Assembly (NCBI RefSeq): GCF_022201045.2
Contig: NC_068563.1
Coordinates: 17,209,001-17,273,000, forward strand
Length of the DNA stretch: 64,000 bases
Reading direction: 5' to 3'
From: Citrus sinensis
Lineage: Eukaryota > Streptophyta > Magnoliopsida > Sapindales > Rutaceae
Below the pieces are notes generated by a model, which was not told the DNA's origin, did no database searches, and saw nothing but the letters and a program-made list of their open reading frames with translations. Positions 60,520-64,000 of this stretch are shown piece by piece. Both the position numbers and the translations under genes were made by a program. Positions within the stretch are counted from its first letter, which is position 1, and each line of letters begins with the position of its first letter.

Positions 60520-60600
60520 TAATCTATATATCTATATATATATATAAAGCTGAGACTTGAGGAGGTGATGTGGTATCACCATTTCTCATCTTTGTATATT
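60520..60600 (+). mobile_element. Possible Helitron 5' end
   Basis: The segment beginning TCTATATATATATATATAAA at about 60530, followed by GCTGAGACTTGAGGAGGTGA, resembles the TCT..ATAAAGCTGAG start of plant Helitrons. No 3' hairpin and CTRR end was found before the LTR relic, so this is tentative. Confidence 0.25.
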
Positions 60601-60679
60601 CTCTATTATCTAATAAATAGAGAAATTTTCTTTTAGATTTGGCTTTTCATCTTCTCATAATTAATTTGATTGTTATTAC

Positions 60680-61462
60680 ACAATAACAATTATGTAAATA
60701 TTTTAATGAGGCATATTCTTTGTTATCACTCAACCATCAAGATTGTTTATCACTAAACCACAAATAAATTTAGTTCATGGTTTGCAAAAGAAAAATAACG
60801 AACAAAGTTTCAGTCATGAAACACATCCCCATAAATAAATAGAAAACGAGAAAACAAGAGAAGAATAAGAAGGATTGGGCTCCCAATTGATTTCTGCAAA
60901 TTCTCCTCTTGTGCAGCCCTTAATCTCTCTCTTGAATCTTGTTTTTCTTTTGTTTCTTTGTGTTTTTCTCCTTGGGTGACGGCTCTCTCTTTTCCTTATG
61001 ATGTGTGCTTATTTTATAGTTGAAAATTAAGGTAAACGGAAGCCTAGGTCGCGCATAAGTTAGATTAGGAAACTGCAGATCGCAATTCTGCAAGTATGCC
61101 GCGCGAAATTTTCTCTGTCGTTGTTCCAGGATTGCTACAGCAATGGTTGCTACGGCAATATCTACAGCAACTGCACTGTTCTAGATTTGTTTCAACTCTT
61201 TTTTAGCCATGTTCTTTCCTTATTTTTGCAAGCCTATTGCATAGCATTCCTTCCATGAATTATAAGCTTTTGGAAACCTACAATTATGCATACAATTTGA
61301 GTACAAATTACTTTAAATCGAGCAAAACTTATTAAGATTGACTAAAATGATTATTTATGCAAAATGTAACAAAAATGGAATAGAAACACATAATTTACTC
61401 TCTAAGTAGTATTGATTTAAGTCTAAAAGTTCCATAATAACTCTCATTTCATAGAGTTATTA
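60680..61462 (-). repeat. Athila-type LTR relic (third copy)
   Basis: Collinear with about 25330-26125 of the Athila-like 5' LTR. Shared landmarks are GATTGTTTRTCACT, TTTAGTTCATRSTTTG, GGATTGCTACAGCAATGGTTGCT, AAACCTACAATTATRCATAC, AATTACTTTAAATC and TAACTCTCATTTCATAGAGTTAT. It is much more diverged than the pair at 14986/26125. No gypsy coding sequence adjoins, so it is a solo or truncated LTR. The right end corresponds to the LTR 5' end. Confidence 0.8.
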
Positions 61463-61589
61463 GAGCTCATATTGTTTGTTTGTTGTTCTCTATTTAGTTA
61501 CGACTCCTTCTAATATTACTATCAACATCAATTATATTCATATATTAAATGGCTCTAATTTTAAGTCATAGCAAGAGAACCTTTTAATA

Positions 61590-63170
61590 GTTCTCACATT
61601 TATAGATCTCAATATTGTGTTGATAGTTGATTCTCCCCTATCTCTTATAGATGGAATTACTTCTGAAAGTACTTCCAATGATGGTGAAAGATACATCTAT
61701 GTAGGCAATGGTAAGAAAGTTGAAGTTGAAGCAATTGAAAATTTTAGATTATTATCAACGACTGGATTCTCTTTGGATCTTGATGAAACATTTATTGTTC
61801 TGTCTTTTAGATCAAATTTAATTTTCATTTATGCTTTGGATAAATCTAGTTTTTTTTTTTCATTTAGGAATGAAAAATTCAGTTTGTTTAATGATTCAAA
61901 ACTAGTCGGTTCCAATTCTTTGTCAACCGATGATAATGTTTATTTACTTGATACAATAGCTTCATTTAATGAATCTCTACAATTAAGTACACGAGGTATA
62001 AAGAAAATGTTAATAAATGAGAATTTGGTTATGTATGACACAAGAGATAAGGTCATATCTCCAGACAAAGTGTAGAGACACTTGAATCAGACAAAATTCC
62101 CAACCCTTTAGATTTCATAATAAAAGGAGATACTTGATATTTATGTTAACTATATAAAGGGGAAACAAAAAAAATGAAATGAGATTTGAATCCAACAAGA
62201 CTTCAGAAGTCTTAGAACTCATACATAATAGATATTTGTGGGCTAATTGCTATGGCTGATTGGAATGGTCAACAATATTTTATAATGTTTATAGATGATT
62301 TTTCGTGATATGACTACGTCTATCTCCTCCATGAAAAATCACAGTCGTTTGAGGTGTTTAAAAATTTTAATGCTAAAGTTGAGAATCAACTCTTTAAAAA
62401 ATTAAAAGCATCAGATTTGACAGTAGTGGTGAGTATTGTGGTAGATATGATGATTCAGGCTAACAACGTTTGAGACCATATGCTAAGTTACTAGAAGAAT
62501 GCAGGACCATCCCATAGTACACTATGTTGGGTTTGCCAACTCTTAATGTTGTTGTTGAAAGATGAAATAAGACATTTAAAGATATGGTAAGGAGTATAAT
62601 TTATCATTTTACTTTATTAAGATAACCCTGGGGAGAAGCATTTAAGACTGCAACATATATTCTTAACAGAGTTTAACTAAAATAGCTGCCAAAACCTCTT
62701 ATAAACTTTAAACAGGCAAGAAGCCCAATCTAAAGCACTTGTATGTTTGGGGATGTTTAGCTAAGGCACATCCTTAAAGGTTTAATGAAAGGAAATTGGA
62801 CTTAAGGACAGTGAACTGCTTTTTTATTGCTTACTTTGAATGATCTAGGAGGTGCAAGCTTTATGATCCCCGACTAAGTCGATTTTCAAGTCGGAAAATG
62901 GTTGGTTCTTTGAGGATATCGAGTTTGCAAGGGAAGATATAAATATATGCATATTCTTATAGTTATTATTGCCATTGATTAGGATCTCATTCTTGGCTCT
63001 GTTTAAGACATAACATATCAAGACAATAAAGAACCCCCATACAAGAAATTGCTTTAGAAGAACAAACCCTACCACCCCAAGAACCTATGTCATTAAGGAG
63101 ATCCACTAGAGAAAAAGGAAGTGTAGTGCCAGATAACTACATTATATTTCTCCAAGAACCATGACTTTGA
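61590..63170 (+). pseudogene. Ty1-copia pol relic (protease/pre-integrase to integrase)
   Basis: The 152-codon frame at 61617-62075 has the pre-integrase block of copia polyproteins (GERYIYVGNGKKVEVEAIEN, then NLIFIYALDKSSFFFSFRNE). Broken frames follow, with an integrase-like FMIFRDMTTSI region near 62290 and a KSQSFEVFKNFNAKVENQ stretch near 62340. Further integrase sequence runs to about 63160 with many stops. No LTRs were found beside it. It is unrelated in detail to the two copia elements at the left. Confidence 0.75.
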
Positions 63171-63379
63171 TAATGGAGTGATGGAAGTTGATTTGATTTT
63201 TTCACTTTTGGTTCGATATTTTTTTAAGCTAAAAAACCGAACGTGTTAATACCAAACCAAAATGAATGGTTTGGTTTGGTTTTCGAATCAAAAGTTAAAA
63301 AACATCAGTGCCTGTAAAACCCATTGATCGAACCCTAAATCCCCAAATTGAAAAGTGAAAAATATTTGAGATTTAATGT
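63171..63379. other. Short spacer with GGTTTGGTT repeats
   Basis: Contains words such as CCAAACCAAAATG and GGTTTGGTTTGGTTTT in both orientations near 63190-63285, similar to hAT subterminal sequence. No ends were found. Confidence 0.3.
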
Positions 63380-64000
63380 TGTGCAAATTTTATTGAACTT
63401 GCAAGTGCACGAATCTATTGTAGAATAGATTAATGGTGACGAGTGTCGATCCTACGATGAGGTAAATTTTAATTATATGTAGAATTAATTTTGTATGAGG
63501 GTGGTTGGATTTGTGGTGAAAGTGACTTTAGATTATTCTAAAATTGGATTTTAAATTGCGAGAATAAATTGAATAGAAATCTATTAAAATGACGTACTTG
63601 GGTATCTGGATCCGTATCAACATGCACCACGAACTAAATATTTCTTATTAATACTAATTAAATCATAAGGGGAAAATCCACACCTCATGAACCACACTCT
63701 AATCAATATGGTGCTAAGGGCTTATCGTGCCAAATAATAATAACCTTGTACTAGGGAGCCGGTGTAACCAGGCCAGTATCTAGACAAGATTATTATTATT
63801 TGTCGACGAAAAGTCAAATCATCCACAAAAATTAGAGGGGAAAAGAAAATAAATTTACCAAATAAAGCTCATGACACATGTTGAGACTTCACCTTCAACC
63901 CAAGCTTAAAAGAAAATTAGCTACTCATAATTGAACTAGGTGCAAAATGGAAATTTATTAAAATACGTATAAAATACAAGATAAAGAAGGAATTACAGAA
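63380..64000 (-). mobile_element. LTR-type sequence entering from the right window edge
   Basis: The segment TTGAACTTGCAAGTGCACGA (63396-63415) with GTGTCGATCCTACGATGAGG at 63442-63461 is the inverted counterpart of the LTR end at about 3125-3200. It marks the 3' end of a minus-strand gypsy-type LTR or a similar internal region. The rest up to 64000 is non-coding. The element is cut by the window border, so its class is uncertain. Confidence 0.4.

Overview
This is plant nuclear DNA. It is AT-rich, its genes are spliced with GT-AG introns, and most of the sequence is transposable elements. The three intact genes are eudicot-type; the mix would fit a woody eudicot such as Citrus, but that is a guess from general resemblance and is not proven.

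Intact genes, all in the right part. (1) 48127-50142 (+) is a single-exon DEAD-box helicase, the plant Prp28 / U5-100K orthologue (RH21 type), which acts in spliceosome activation. (2) 52560-53188 (-) is a three-exon gene for a 149-residue, probably mitochondrial, small membrane protein of B12D/MLRQ-like appearance. (3) 54259-57503 (-) is a three-exon gene for a 1028-residue U-box/armadillo E3 ubiquitin ligase of the PUB42/43/44 group. The helicase and the small-protein gene converge; the small-protein and U-box genes share a strand. They are housekeeping/stress genes with no sign of a common pathway.

Left part, 5.45-31.85 kb: a three-level nest of LTR retrotransposons. An old Ty1-copia element (minus strand, 5453-31846, LTRs of 369 and 347 bp, target duplication CCCGC/CCTGC) was split in its integrase gene by a SIRE/Maximus-like copia element (plus strand, 9186-27333, perfect target duplication CAGCT). 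That element in turn holds an Athila-like Ty3-gypsy element (minus strand, about 14986-26125) with gag, protease, RT, RNase H, integrase and an env-position ORF. A scrap of a 14-3-3 gene lies between the gypsy and copia LTRs, and a 415-bp MITE sits inside the old copia gag-pol.

Middle part, 32.9-47.84 kb: a second three-level nest, of DNA transposons. A hAT element (32898-47844, flanked by ATTTGTATT) holds a Pack-MULE (36693-47250, TIRs of about 165 bp) that carries the 3' end of a WDR5A-type gene. The WDR5 fragment was then split by a 9.5-kb CACTA element (37314-46822, TSD ACT) with TNP2 transposase, a second ORF and a Ulp1-type cysteine protease domain. This nest ends 282 bp before the helicase start codon.

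Edges: 1-5.4 kb holds degenerate repeats, an LTR remnant, a MITE and a 45-bp minisatellite. 57.5-64 kb holds a foldback MITE, hAT and copia relics, a third copy of the Athila-type LTR, and an LTR end at the window border. Without the two nests the locus shrinks from 64 kb to about 22.7 kb. No tRNA, rRNA or CRISPR array was found.
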